DNA of 64,000 bases from Gigaspora margarita (Eukaryota > Glomeromycota > Glomeromycetes > Diversisporales > Gigasporaceae), in NCBI GenBank assembly GCA_009809945.1, contig WTPW01001255.1, positions 83,724 to 147,723 of the forward strand, read 5' to 3'. The notes below the pieces were generated by a model. It ran no database searches and was not told the DNA's origin. It saw nothing but the letters and a program-made list of their open reading frames with translations. Shown here in pieces: positions 1 to 10,189 of the stretch. Positions within the stretch are counted from its first letter, which is position 1; every line of letters begins with the position of its first letter. The position numbers and the translations under genes were made by a program.

Positions 1-1
1 T

Positions 2-166
2 GCAGAAAATACCCCCCTACGGTATATTGAACTATACCAAAAATGCTGGGACAAAGATCCCAGTATTCGTCCAGAAATATTTTTAATTATTAAAACCTTA
101 AATGAACTGCAAATTCAATTTAGAGATTGTACCCGTTTGGAAAAACCTCTACCCGGGTATTATTAA
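2..166 (+). CDS. Protein kinase C-terminus (partial, cut by window edge)
   Basis: An open frame enters from the left edge and ends at TAA (164-166), giving 54 residues. It reads through RYIELYQKCWDKDPSIRPEI, which is kinase subdomain XI: the CW-x6-RP signature with the invariant Arg that pairs with the Glu of the APE motif. A short tail ends in LPGYY. This form is typical of the very large tyrosine-kinase-like family expanded in Glomeromycotina, where such kinases are often fused to Sel1 repeats. The catalytic lobe lies outside the window, so activity and any partner domain cannot be judged. No stop or frameshift is visible in the part present. Confidence 0.85.
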   Translation, partial: AENTPLRYIELYQKCWDKDPSIRPEIFLIIKTLNELQIQFRDCTRLEKPLPGYY

Positions 167-924
167 ATTACCCAGATAAAATTTCTATAGCCTTATAACA
201 ATTTTTACTCGGGTACGATCTCCAATTCAAATATATTATTTGGCAAAATTATAATTTCTTAAAATCTCTCCCAAATCCCAAATCCCAAACATAATAAAAT
301 TGTCCCAAATCCCAAATCTCAATAGTTTTGCCAACCAGTATATATCTAATACATATTGTTGGCAGAATCGATTTATTTAAAAAATTTCTCAATTCTACAA
401 AATCTTTAATTCGTAAACTTAAATTTAATTTGGTAAATCTATAATTCATAAATAAGTCGTATAGTAAAACTTTAAGATATATGAGATATATGGCAGCCTA
501 AATATATATATATGATAATGATTATACAAGTATGATAACAATAAAAAAAAACTTATTATTCAATAAAGTATGCCTCTGGCGTCCCCCTAGCGGGTTTAAA
601 CCAAAAAAACTTCTTATGTATGCACGTGCTCAACGTTTTTATGTATTGTAACATTGTTTGTTGGGTGTTCAATATTAGAATAGTAATGATTTGTTATAAA
701 TTCGATAATTATAGTAAAACATATAAATTAAACTCTTGAACCCAGCAAATCTCACACAAATAAAACTATATTTATTTGGTTCTCCTTAATATAGTTTCGG
801 TGAAACTGGTGAAAATTTGGTGAATATTGGTGAAACTAAATACAACAGCCAATAGAAACACAGGTTGAAACTATGATGAAACTCAACTTAATTTCACCTG
901 CAATTCTACCCTTTAACATAGTTC
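167..924. other. Intergenic, no gene seen
   Basis: Downstream flank of the kinase. Short simple repeats only: 'caaatccc' recurs four times at about 271-318, and 'ttggtgaaac'-like units at 795-880. No coding frame resembles a protein; the 66-codon minus-strand frame at 249-449 is low-complexity. Confidence 0.6.
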
Positions 925-1147
925 TTAAGGCAGTGCTTGGCCATTTAGCTGGCCAATGACCGCAGCCAATGGTCAAATTAGACAAAAAAAAAATTATTTG
1001 TCGAAATATTCATATAGAAAAGCTAGTAATATGATTGGTTAATATTATATAAGTTAGAAACTTTTGGCAGAAGTTTGGCTATTGGGCATTTGGTCGGTCA
1101 AGGGCCGAAAAACTATTTGGGCGCAAAAAATTACCGACACTGCTTAA
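925..1147. mobile_element. TTAA-flanked MITE (piggyBac-type target site)
   Basis: A 215-bp element (929-1143) sits between TTAA duplications (925-928, 1144-1147). Its ends are GGCAGTGCTT and, reverse complemented, GCAGTGTCGG; weaker inverted similarity runs further in around a GGCC-rich left arm and a TTGGGC-rich right arm. No coding capacity. TTAA duplication is the signature of piggyBac-type transposition; the superfamily call rests only on that. Confidence 0.6.
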
Positions 1148-1281
1148 TGTGATAACGATGTGTTAAAATAGAAAGTCAACCACTAAACCGAATAATTCAT
1201 AACAAAAAAAAAAGCATTTTTACGTTAAAATGAACCTGATGAAAATAATTTATTCGCGTAATTATAATTTGAATTTGGAAA

Positions 1282-1531
1282 AAACTATTTATACGCTACG
1301 TGTATGTACACGGGTACTAATTGATTTGCAATCCGCGTAATATATATATTATAGACCAAAATTAAACCCGATTTAAGGTTAGGGTTAGGGTGAGCTTTGG
1401 GATTGGAAGGGTTATAGTTTATAATAAAATTTTGCAAGGAATATTTTGTTAGAGCCCAAAGAGTGGTTTCATAAGCAAAATTTTAAGTTATCATATGTAC
1501 CCGTGTTTATACACTAGTGTACAAATAGTAA
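1282..1531. mobile_element. MITE with telomere-like core, copy 1
   Basis: Inverted ends: left 1284-1317 and right 1497-1529 share ACTATTTrTAC...ACACGGGTAC. The interior has GGTTAGGGTTAGGG (about 1377-1390), then a core found in other elements here ('attttgcaaggaatatt', 'ttagagcc', 'cataagcaaaattttaag'). Related cores are at 21877-22040, 33240-33330 (reverse), 33530-33640 and 50620-50720. Confidence 0.65.
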
Positions 1532-1751
1532 TTGTCGCAGATCATAATTTAAAATGAAATCTATATTTTCTACTTAACCTGCTAACCTTCTAAAACCCAC
1601 TAATACTTGTTTATTATAACGTTTTTTAAAACTAAACCCTAACCCTAACCCCTAACCCTAAAAAATGCACCCCAAAAAAAATTTAGTTTTCGAGATTTTA
1701 TACTATAATTTCATTTTAATCTGGATTTCATTTTAATCTGCCACAGTAATT
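1531..1751. mobile_element. Inverted-repeat element with CCCTAA motif
   Basis: Arms 'attgtcgcagatcataattt...aaaatgaaat' (1531-1560) and the reverse complement near 1712-1751, which contains two 'atttcattttaatctg' units. The centre (1629-1661) holds five AACCCTAA-type units, again an interstitial telomere-like tract. It abuts the preceding element without a spacer. Confidence 0.5.
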
Positions 1752-1798
1752 GCCTTTGAATTTTTATGTTTTTACTACTTAATCTTATTCGCATTTTA

Positions 1799-1980
1799 AC
1801 GCGTTCTCAAATTTGTACTACGCAACTTGCACACTTTTGGGTTTCGTGCATCAATTCCCTTTTATTTTTGGAAATTTAGTTATAAAAAGGGAAAATGGTT
1901 GCGCTGTACACTACTGCACTAGGAAAATGCCGAGAAACGCATTTTTTTTGTTACATTAAATTACAAATTTGAACACGCGT
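1799..1980. mobile_element. Short TIR element (MITE)
   Basis: Terminal inverted repeat ACGCGTTCTCAAATTTGTA (1799-1817) against TTACAAATTTGAACACGCGT (1961-1980), 182 bp overall. No coding capacity and no clear target duplication. Confidence 0.6.
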
Positions 1981-2450
1981 GCGGACAAACAGAAATTTGA
2001 TCTTCATAATGTAAGTTATATGAAGATGCATCAAAAAAGTAACTATTTTTGGTCGAAATGCATCAAAAACGTAACTTTTTATCACTTTGTGTAAACACTA
2101 AGGGTCCGTCGTTACAATTATATATGTCTTGATCATGTTTAGCTTACGAAATTTTAAAACGAACATAAAACTGATTCTATATGCAATTTTTTTTTTTTAT
2201 GAGTTTTCTTCCCTGGGTTTGCTCATCAACTTTTTGTTATTCAAAAAAAAAAAAGATAATGTACAATTTTTTATTTTACCGGGTTAATGAAATGATAGTC
2301 AATGATCGTCAAGATTGAACAAACATTTTAATTTGATGATCACTTTTAACAGATAATACGGATTTTTTAATCCTGTGTAATATCAGTCACACATCCAAAA
2401 TTTTATCATATGATTTTCATAAATTAAACAAATCGACGAATTTACATTTT
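1981..2450. other. Intergenic with one short direct repeat
   Basis: 'tgcatcaaaaa(a/c)gtaact' occurs twice, at 2028 and 2059. Nothing else recognisable. Confidence 0.5.
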
Positions 2451-2454
2451 TGAG

Positions 2455-3260
2455 TTCCGAATTATATTAACCGGTTCCGACCTTTATCCTGGGCGATGAT
2501 TAAAAAATCGGTTAAAACAAATTGTCGGCTTAGGTTATTCTCAAATGTCTCCCTCTATGTGACCTGACTGGTTAAAAAAAAATAGATCGATTTCGATTCA
2601 AAAAACCTGGACCTAACAACCATCTGGTTTTTCAGAGTTATTAATTTCGATTAATCGAAATCCATCTCGATCATTAGCAAATCACATCGAGGTAGCTGTT
2701 TGAGAACAACCTTTAGCCGGTCATTTTTTTAGTATGGAAATTTCCGTTGTGGAAAAAAAAAAAAGAATGAACCTAAAATACGTGCAAGGTTGAGGTTAAA
2801 AGTTTCAGTAATTTCCGAAACTTTCAGATTAAAAATAATTAAGTACATTAAGTACTGTAAATTCGACCAAGTTCGTTCTCAAGCGTCTCCCTCAATGTGT
2901 TTACTAGAACAGTTATAATATGTAAAAATTATCCGTGTAACATTCTATGCTCTGTCCGTAGATTTCGCGTTTTTTTCGCGCGTTCGTATATATATATATA
3001 GTACCTACAAAAATAGAAAAGACGAACTTCCCATATATACACAGTGTAACTTTAATCTTTAAGTCGTACTTCCAACGGACATCAGAAAACTACGATCATA
3101 CCAACTTTATCGGAATTTATTAGGCTGAACATAGATTTCTTAGTTAGATCAACTTCAAAAACAAATGAGAAACTGCATGGCCTGTGGAATAAGTGTTTTG
3201 TCACGGATGCGGAAATCTTGAGAACTAAGGAAAGTATTCTAACTTCAACCCTCTTTTTTT
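2455..3260 (+). repeat. Segmental direct duplication, copy A
   Basis: About 800 bp matching 4845-5645 in the same orientation with small indels. Shared landmarks in order: 'tcggttaaaacaaa', 'aacctggacctaacaaccat', 'aattaagtacattaagtact', 'attctatgctctgtccgtag', a CG-rich stretch 'cgcgcgttcg' followed by a TA run, 'aagtcgtacttccaacg', and 'cttgag(a/g)actaaggaaag'. The CG-plus-TATA stretch looks promoter-like, and copy B lies just 5' of a decayed gene, so the unit may be an old promoter/5' region. Confidence 0.75.
2524..2722. mobile_element. TIR element inside duplication copy A
   Basis: Ends GTCGGCTTAGGTTATTCTCA and the inverse 'ttgagaacaacctttagccg' form an imperfect inverted pair, with a small internal palindrome 'gatttcgattaatcgaaatc'. 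The same unit is at 4900-5127, and a diverged partial copy lies near 31570-31680, so it is mobile or dispersed independently of the duplication. Confidence 0.5.
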
Positions 3261-3261
3261 T

Positions 3262-3304
3262 CGTTTTTTTTTTTTTTNAAAAAAAAAAAAAAAAAAAAAA
3301 AACG
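3262..3304. other. Poly-T / N / poly-A junction
   Basis: A T run is joined through an ambiguous base (3278) to an A run. Copy B of the duplication continues from its T run into unique sequence, so this junction may be an assembly join and not biology. Reading frames across it (3082-3526) are artefacts. Confidence 0.6.
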
Positions 3305-3502
3305 AAGATATTATTTTTAAAAAATTTATTAAAAAATTTCCATTGTAATTTATATTTTAAATTAAATAAAATAATTGAATTGGTTATTATATACATATTC
3401 ATAAGAGAAAAAAAAACAAAAGTGCTTGTTTCTTTTGTTTCTTGTATAAATTTTTTGGTACAAAATTTTGTTATATATTTACTACGTATAAATGTTATGC
3501 GA

Positions 3503-3530
3503 TCCATCAATAACCTGAGTTATTGATGGA
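3503..3530. repeat. Perfect short hairpin
   Basis: 'ccatcaataac' (3504-3514) is followed after 4 bases by its exact complement (3519-3529). It could be a terminator-like or cruciform sequence; no adjacent gene explains it. Confidence 0.5.
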
Positions 3531-3669
3531 ATGGTTATCATACTTATTAAATAAGTTTTATGTTTAATAATGCATCAATAAAATATCAATAAAAAATTAA
3601 ATAAATTAATAGTTAATTAATGATCTTATAATTACTTTATAAATCTTTTTTTTTTTCTTTATTGATTTT

Positions 3670-4175
3670 ATGGAACCGCAAACTTATAGTTTTCTATCTC
3701 GTGAATCCTTCGATAGAATATTAGAAAAGCATATCAACTAACGAAGCTTAATGGATATTAATCGCTATAATAAATGTTTAAATGTATTAAAAAAAAAAAT
3801 CCAAACCTTCCGCACAATTCAAAGCTAAAATATTGGATTATTAATACTTTTAAGATTTCTTCGTATCGGTATAACTGAAGAGTTTCATTTACTTAAACGG
3901 GATGAAAATAATTTGGGAACACAAGTTTGCCCAATAGATAATTTTTATGAAGTGATCTGATCAAAGAAAAAACTTGAAAAAAATATAATTTTTGTTGTTA
4001 TCGATATTAAATTTAATTTTTTGTTAATTAACTTTAATATAATTTTTTTTTTTTTAGTGATCCAAATCGTAATTCTTCCATGCAAAAAAGTAAACCCAAA
4101 AAAGCTTATAACTGTCACTGCCGAAAAACTAATAGTTCAAAACGTTCAAGGAGTGCGTGGCCAATGCAAGAATAA
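3670..4175 (+). pseudogene. Possible decayed multi-exon gene, unrecognised
   Basis: Three protein-like stretches follow one another. An ATG at 3670 opens MEPQTYSFLSRESFDRILEK and stops at once. A second frame near 3845-3960 reads RIGITEEFHLLKRDENNLGT and ends shortly after. After a T-rich tract ending in AG (4057), a frame reads KAYNCHCRKTNSSKRSRSAW and stops at TAA 4173-4175. Codon content and the CHC motif look real, but no single spliced frame joins them, so this is either a dead gene or an exon chain I have misjoined. Family not identified. Confidence 0.3.
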
Positions 4176-4844
4176 ATAAAAATTCTATTTGTGTTGAAAA
4201 TTTTTTTCAAAAAAAAATAGAATTTGCTTTAAATCTTTGCATAAATACATTATATTTAGCATAGATTCCAGTGTTCAATATGTCATATTATGTTTTATAA
4301 TAACGATGATGTTTCATTCTAAATGTGATATATATATATATATTCAAAACGCTTTAATAGTTATATGATAGCAATGTATATATTTTAAAAAATGATTTAA
4401 TATTTATATTGGTAAAATTCATATCGATACCAATTTCAAAGTATAACATAGGTTATTCTTGGATTCACAAATATTTTATGTCGATCCTTGAATGACAGGA
4501 ATCAATAAACGACGCATAACATAAATACTGTATTCAGAGTGGGTAATTCTTGTTGTTATTAATAAAATTATAAATAAAATTATTCGTTAATTTACAATCA
4601 AGAAATTTTTTTTTTTTAAATAATAAAAATATATAATGAAATATCTGAGTGATGGAAACTCTAAAGTCCTTCATGGTATAATGAAATGCCTAAACTCACG
4701 TCCATCTTCCATGAACACATTTACTATAATGCCGAAATCCAATTCCGATAACACCGAATTCAAATACTTATCGAATTCAACCGAAATAATTTTTATCATT
4801 TGTCCCAGAATTTATAAAAAACCGATTTAACCCCGAACTTATAC
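4176..4844. other. Intergenic, no gene seen
   Basis: AT-rich with a TA run (4329-4342). A 64-codon frame at 4636-4830 has no protein character. Confidence 0.5.
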
Positions 4845-5645
4845 CCGAATTATATTAACCTCTGGGCGATGGTTAAAAAAAATCGGCTAAAACAAATTTG
4901 TCGATTTAGATTATTCTCAAACGTCTCCCTCTATGTGACCTAATTGGTTAAAAAAAAAAAAAATAGATCGTGTTTAATCATTTCGATTCAAAAAACCTGG
5001 ACCTAACAACCATCTGGTTTTTTCATAGAGTTACTAATTTTTCGATTAATCGAAATGATTGAGCACCATCTCGATCATTAATAAATCACATTGAGGTAGC
5101 TGTTTGAGAACAACCTTTTAGCCGGTCATTTTTTTAGTATGGAAATTTTAGTTGTGGAAAAAAAAAAAATATGAATAAACCTAAAATACGTACAAGGTTG
5201 ATTTCAGTAATTTCCGAAAATTTCAAATTAAAAATAATTAAGTACATTAAGTACTGTAAATTCGACCAAGCTGACTAAGGACGTTCTCAATGGGCTGTTA
5301 TAACTGTAAAATATGTAAAATTTATCAGTGTAACATTCTATGCTCTGTCCGTAGATTTCGCGTTTTTTCGCGCGTTCGTATATATATATATATATATAGT
5401 ACCCAAAAAAAATCGAAAAGACGAACTCCCTATATACACACAGTGTAACTTTAGTCTTTAAGTCGTACTTCCAACGGGCATCAGAAAACAACGACTTACC
5501 AACTTTATCGGTTGAACATTGATTTCGTAGTTAGATCAACTCCAAAAACAAATGAGAAATTGCATGGCGAGTAGAGTAAGCGTTTTGTTACGGATGCGGA
5601 AACCTTGAGGACTAAGGAAAGTATTCTATCTTTTTTCGTTTTTTT
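4845..5645 (+). repeat. Segmental direct duplication, copy B
   Basis: Second copy of 2455-3260, including the inverted-repeat element (4900-5127) and the CG-rich/TATA stretch at 5359-5398. It ends in a T run and then unique sequence leading to the pseudogene at 5820. It contains small insertions relative to copy A, for example around 4970-4985 and 5060-5070. Confidence 0.75.
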
Positions 5646-5819
5646 TTTTTTAGGGAACTCGCGTTAAGTTTCACCCTGACTGGAGTATAGGATCGTCCCT
5701 CTCCCTAGTGATAATGTCGGAAGCTTTAGTAAGTTTCATCCTGACTGCGAGTATAATCCACATTATTGTGTTAGAAAGCATAGAGTAATTATTTTTTTAT
5801 TTGAAATATTAAATAATTG

Positions 5820-7610
5820 TAGATCAACTAGAATGGTTTTGCGTCTTTGAAGAAAGATTTAAAGTAAGTCACAGAATCCTTTGTGCTTATTAATTTGATT
5901 AATTTTATTGATATTTGAACGTACATATGACAGATGATAATCTCGTATAGTCGTCGCCAAAAAACATGTGCGAAGTATTCAAACGAGAATGGACATGTCG
6001 GGGAGCAACTGTCAGAAGACCAGAGGAAATGAACTAGAAAAGATGAAACTACAACTTCGGATGTGAAATAACAAGTATAGTTTACACGTTTTGTGAGCTC
6101 TGCACAGATATGACTTATATCTTTTTTTTTTTTTATAATACAATACAGACCAAAACGTTTAACCCAGCGAAAATGATAGAAGTGAAATTTCCGATGATTC
6201 CAAAATTCTCTACGTGGACTCTTTGTCAGACTGGGAATTCGATACACCGATACCAAGCTGGTTAAAAAAGCAATGGAACAACAGATCCTTTAGAAAAATT
6301 TAGACTAGCAAAATAGTAAGTGCTTAATGAATAATTTTCCTTTGTATTTGGCAGGTCTTAATCAATTTCGTTATTTAGACCAATCTGGTGGCGGATCATA
6401 GATGTATCAGATTCAAAATTGTACAAGATTTCATATTCGAAGAAGAATTTTCAGAACTTAATGCCGTATTTTCAAATGCTTAGTATTAGTCATCAGAATG
6501 ATTTGACAGTGTTAGAGCCTGTCACTGAAAGATGTCTTTCCAAGATATTTTTTGACATTGAAAACATCTTTTAATCTTATATAATAATCTTAATTAACAT
6601 AATTTCGTTTCTAGTTAGATAGTAACCAGATCCATATGACTGTATGATAGGTGAAATAGTTAAGTATGAAGGAATACGTGGAGCAGTTCGTGAAGTTCGA
6701 AAAATAATCAGAAATATCGGAGAATTGAAGTTAAAAGAACTTTATTTTGTTTGATGACGAGCCCAAAAATAATGAAACACTATCATTTGTTCTTGAAGAA
6801 GAAAATGACTATCTTGATAAGGATGCGGGGTGCATCTTAGAATTGGTTCGTTACACGTAAGTTCATTTGTTAAATTTCAGCTTGGATGCATACAAAGCTT
6901 CTAATATTGTACTTTTTTATAATTGAATGTGAAATGTTAGGCAAAAGAATTCCGCACTGATAAAACTCCGAAAGGGACATAGATATGTTCATCAAAAGAC
7001 ATATTTTTGCTTGTTTTGACAATATTCTAGATATACATTTCTATGTTTTATTACATCCCAAGTACTAAGTAATTTCATTATTGATAATACAGAATATTTT
7101 TCATATAAGTGGAGAGATGGTTTCTAGGTCATCTCAAGATCGACGAAGTGAAGCAACAGATGCCTCAGGTAAAGTTGAAGGGTTTCACATAGATGGATGT
7201 TCACGGTATAGTATCTTTATGAAGTTTTATATTGTTTGATTACTAACAGATTCCTGCATATAGAGGCATGATATTGGAAAAGATATATGATATGGCCGAG
7301 AATTTTCCTTAAGTGAGCGTGCAGGCTCTAAAATAGATAACGACACCAAAAATTTTTCAGACATTCTTAAGGTTTTAAAAACACTTAGAGGCATGCTATC
7401 GAAAGTGGAGGAACACTTTCAAAACAAGCTTTAAATGCTTGTAATAAATTAACTATGCCCGGTTTCACATCATCCTGGTTCTGTCTTCGTGCTGTCCTTA
7501 TAATATATGTAGGAAGCGGATTCTATGTATCATTTGAATTAGGAAAGTTCGATATCCCTACTTCGTATAATGAAATTTGGAAGCTAACTAAAATTGCATT
7601 CACACTGTAG
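5820..7610 (+). pseudogene. Decayed multi-exon gene, lineage-expanded family (relic 1)
   Basis: No long frame exists, yet successive stretches read as protein in one direction: SDDSKILYVDSLSDWEF (about 6195-6245), IVQDFIFEEEFSELNAVFSN, NDLTVLEPVTERCLSKIFFD (about 6500-6560), GAVREVRKIIRNIGELKLK (about 6680), SFVLEEENDYLDKDAGCILE, SGEMVSRSSQDRRSEATDAS (about 7105-7165), and last NACNKLTMPGFTSSWFCLRA...SGFYVSFELGKFDIPTSYNE up to a stop near 7610. GTAAGT donors with AG acceptors lie between several of them, so the parent had short introns. The S..S..R+.E motif and the final 'PGF...Y...E...IPTS' block recur in the relic at 8440-9250, showing common origin. It resembles an uncharacterised protein family that is abundant in Rhizophagus; function unknown. 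Confidence 0.6.
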
Positions 7611-7822
7611 TGATGCCTGACGAAACCATGTGATGCTAATTGTCACATGGTATAAAATATAAAATCAACAATCTATTTTGATTTTTTATAATTAACGTTT
7701 AATAGGTACGTAAAAATAAATCCGAATTAACGATTTGGTTGTTATATATAATTTGTCCACATATTTCATTAACTTTAATGTAAAAATTTATCTGTATCAC
7801 AAGTAGAGATGGGCAAAATACA

Positions 7823-8000
7823 AAATTATAATACGACAGGGTGAAACCTGAGTTGCGAAATAGTGAAATCTGCTATGATCATCACGTGAGGGTGAAATCC
7901 GCTTTTATATAATAAAAAACATATTAAGCGGATTTCACCGATCTACAAAGCGGATTTCACTATTTAGCAACTCAGGTTTCACCCTGTTCTATTATAATTT
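7823..8000. mobile_element. MITE, GTGAAACCTGAGTTGC family, copy 1
   Basis: Terminal inverted repeats of more than 40 bp: left 'acagggtgaaacctgagttg' continues into 'cgaaatagtgaaat', and the right end mirrors it (7948-7990). The centre has nested 'agcggatttcac' repeats. A second copy is at 17123-17296. No coding capacity. Confidence 0.8.
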
Positions 8001-8027
8001 TAGCATGCAACATGCGCATGCATTTTT

Positions 8028-8045
8028 TGCATGCATGCATGCATG
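8028..8045. repeat. (GCAT)n microsatellite
   Basis: Four and a half GCAT units, with further GCATGC motifs at 8003, 8017 and 8051. Z-DNA-prone and palindromic. Confidence 0.7.
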
Positions 8046-8439
8046 TTATGGTCAAAGTTCTGATTTAATTTCTTAATGCTGGCCAGAATTAATTGCATGT
8101 TTTGCATATCATGCCCATCTCTAATCACAAGGCTTATTGTTATGCATAATAATTTTTTAAGACGGGGTACAAGTAGAAACAGAAATTGCCATTTTTCATT
8201 TATCAGAATTAGTCCCGTCCCAACCAAAGTCGGTCAATTAACTCATGCCACATCCCACATCCCACATCTATTCTGGAAATTGTCAAAGATGGTGGAAAAC
8301 GTATAAAAGAGCGTTATTAAAAAACAATATTTTTCTTTGCTCTTTCTCGACTTTCATTTTTACTAAGCTTTCACTTATCATGACTTCCGATTACTTATTT
8401 GTAACATTACTGAGCATCTATATGATTTAAAAACTGAGC

Positions 8440-9250
8440 ATATTATGGCAGCCACGCTTATTTATCAAGGATTGGAGGAGAATCTATGAATTAGCAAGAA
8501 TAAACTGAGAGGTATTGTGAATAGAGCAGTTGACTTGGTAAAAAGTTCAACTACTACGAGTTCTAAACGCAGTGAAAAACTTACCCAAATAATGCCACAG
8601 GTTAGCTACAAAATTTTTAGAAATAAATAATATTAATATACAGAATGATGAGTAACGCAGATAGGGGCGCATTTCTAAGGAAGCGAGTATAGCAATATAG
8701 ATTTCCCTATTAGCCCGCCAACAGGAATTTTCCTCGATGGCGTGGAGGGTGTTTATATTGAAGACCATATTTGTTTCTATGTTGATGATACGATGTCTCA
8801 CAAAGCCTTATTCGCGTACCGGATGTGGCTTTGTACTATTCTGACTGCCACGTGGTTAATAATTTAACGTCAAAGCGTTGCAAGTGCAGACAGAAATAGA
8901 GATGAGAAAACGGGAAGGCGACCCGACATTATGTTCGTCTGTATGGAAGATGGTAAATTTTACGAACTGATGTACGTAGAATGTTCTAGAATTACCTGCA
9001 CTAAGCAAAAAGAAGACGACGACGTTAAATTATGGCGCGAATCAAACGATGGAATGTACTGGGCGCATAAAAGTCGCAGATTGGAAAAAGAGCAATTTGG
9101 CATTATAGGAATACAGGTAGCAGGGCGTAAGTTGCTTTTGAATGTGCTGTACATCGATATTATAATTTGCAAGAATCGGTGATACCCATTCAATATTCTA
9201 ACAATCCTTACGATTTAGCAGAATTCGTAAATACATTGCTAATTTTTTGA
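8440..9250 (+). pseudogene. Decayed multi-exon gene, same family (relic 2)
   Basis: Exon-like pieces: WQPRLFIKDWRRIYELARIN (about 8450), NRAVDLVKSSTTTSSKRSEK ending at a CAG|GTTAGC donor near 8600, GIFLDGVEGVYIEDHICFYV (about 8730-8790), then after a GTGCAG acceptor near 8890 a long stretch: QSVASADRNRDEKTGRRPDI, MFVCMEDGKFYELMYVECSR, WRESNDGMYWAHKSRRLEKE, FGIIGIQVAGRKLLLNVL. The frame breaks near 9150. The next frame continues VHRYYNLQESVIPIQYSNNP and ends at TGA 9248-9250, restoring the family C-terminus. The 249-bp open frame at 8931-9182 is therefore only a window onto a longer protein. The GRRPD block with upstream S..S..R suggests the same fold as relic 1. One or two small indels could be sequencing errors, but the upstream stop after 'ELARIN' argues for a dead gene. 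Confidence 0.7.
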
Positions 9251-9495
9251 ACATACTAATAGTTAATATGTCTCTATTACGCAGTGCACATTTACGTAAA
9301 TCGAAAATAAATTTAGATAGTTCAACTGTAACTACTGATTCGGAAAAATTTTTTTTTCTAGATTAATAAAACCACTCGATTTTATATATATATCTTTTAT
9401 CTGAGATTTTATTTTTTTATATTAATAAAGCTGGCCCTGGTGCCTCGATTTCGCATATATAATCGCGCTTACTTTGCATATGTATTTATTTTAAT

Positions 9496-9667
9496 GTATT
9501 GATTAGAGCTGCAGACAATAGAATATCAATGAACATATACTATGACGTTTGACGTGACGTATATGACGTGACGTTTAATATGATTACCGGTATATATAAA
9601 TTTTATATGACGTGAAGAGTGACGTATTACCTTGGACCTTCTAAATGTCTGCAGCTCTAGTATTGAT
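9496..9667. mobile_element. hAT-type MITE with 8-bp TSD
   Basis: A 156-bp element (9504-9659) with perfect 14-bp TIR TAGAGCTGCAGACA, flanked by the exact 8-bp duplication GTATTGAT (9496-9503, 9660-9667). TAG...CTA ends plus 8-bp TSD indicate the hAT superfamily. The interior carries at least five TGACGT units (9542-9624), candidate subterminal transposase-binding sites. Confidence 0.9.
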
Positions 9668-10189
9668 AACGATATATATTAATCTGTACATGAGTATCTT
9701 CTTGGCGTTTTACACTTCCTGACGTGAATTATACCTCTACGATAAAGAATTGAATATATCCGTATTTTTTATATAAAAAAATTGGAAAACGTTCAATACA
9801 CAATTAATTCATTGAAAGAGTTGAATCTCCTACCCCACAAATAATTTTACAGGCCGACCCTTTATTGCAGAGCAATGACCCTTTGGGTCTACATTGTAAT
9901 GTAGCATTTAAAAAATAATATCACTATCTATATGAATAGAGCAATTATTTGTTATTTTTATTCCGCAGAGTGACTATATCTTATAGTTACTAAATTATAA
10001 TATTATAATTTTAGTATTATATAGTAGTATTACCATGTTTTATAACTGTTAATAATTGAGTGTTAAATCCGCATGCATGTGTCGTGGAGTCTCAACCGGA
10101 AAAATGGTTTATGTGGACATTGATACAAAAGAAAATTTTTCTAATTATACGATATAACAATATTATAAAATTGATAATCTATGCTTTCG
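9668..10189. other. Intergenic, no gene seen
   Basis: AT-rich, no protein-like frame and no inverted pair noticed. Confidence 0.5.

Noticed and set aside
1629-1661. Chromosome end or true telomere
   Set aside because: Only a few CCCTAA units, inside an inverted-repeat element, with unrelated sequence on both sides; similar tracts recur in other elements.
3082-3526. Two overlapping ~100-142-codon frames
   Set aside because: Both run through the poly-T/N/poly-A junction and read poly-Phe or poly-Lys.
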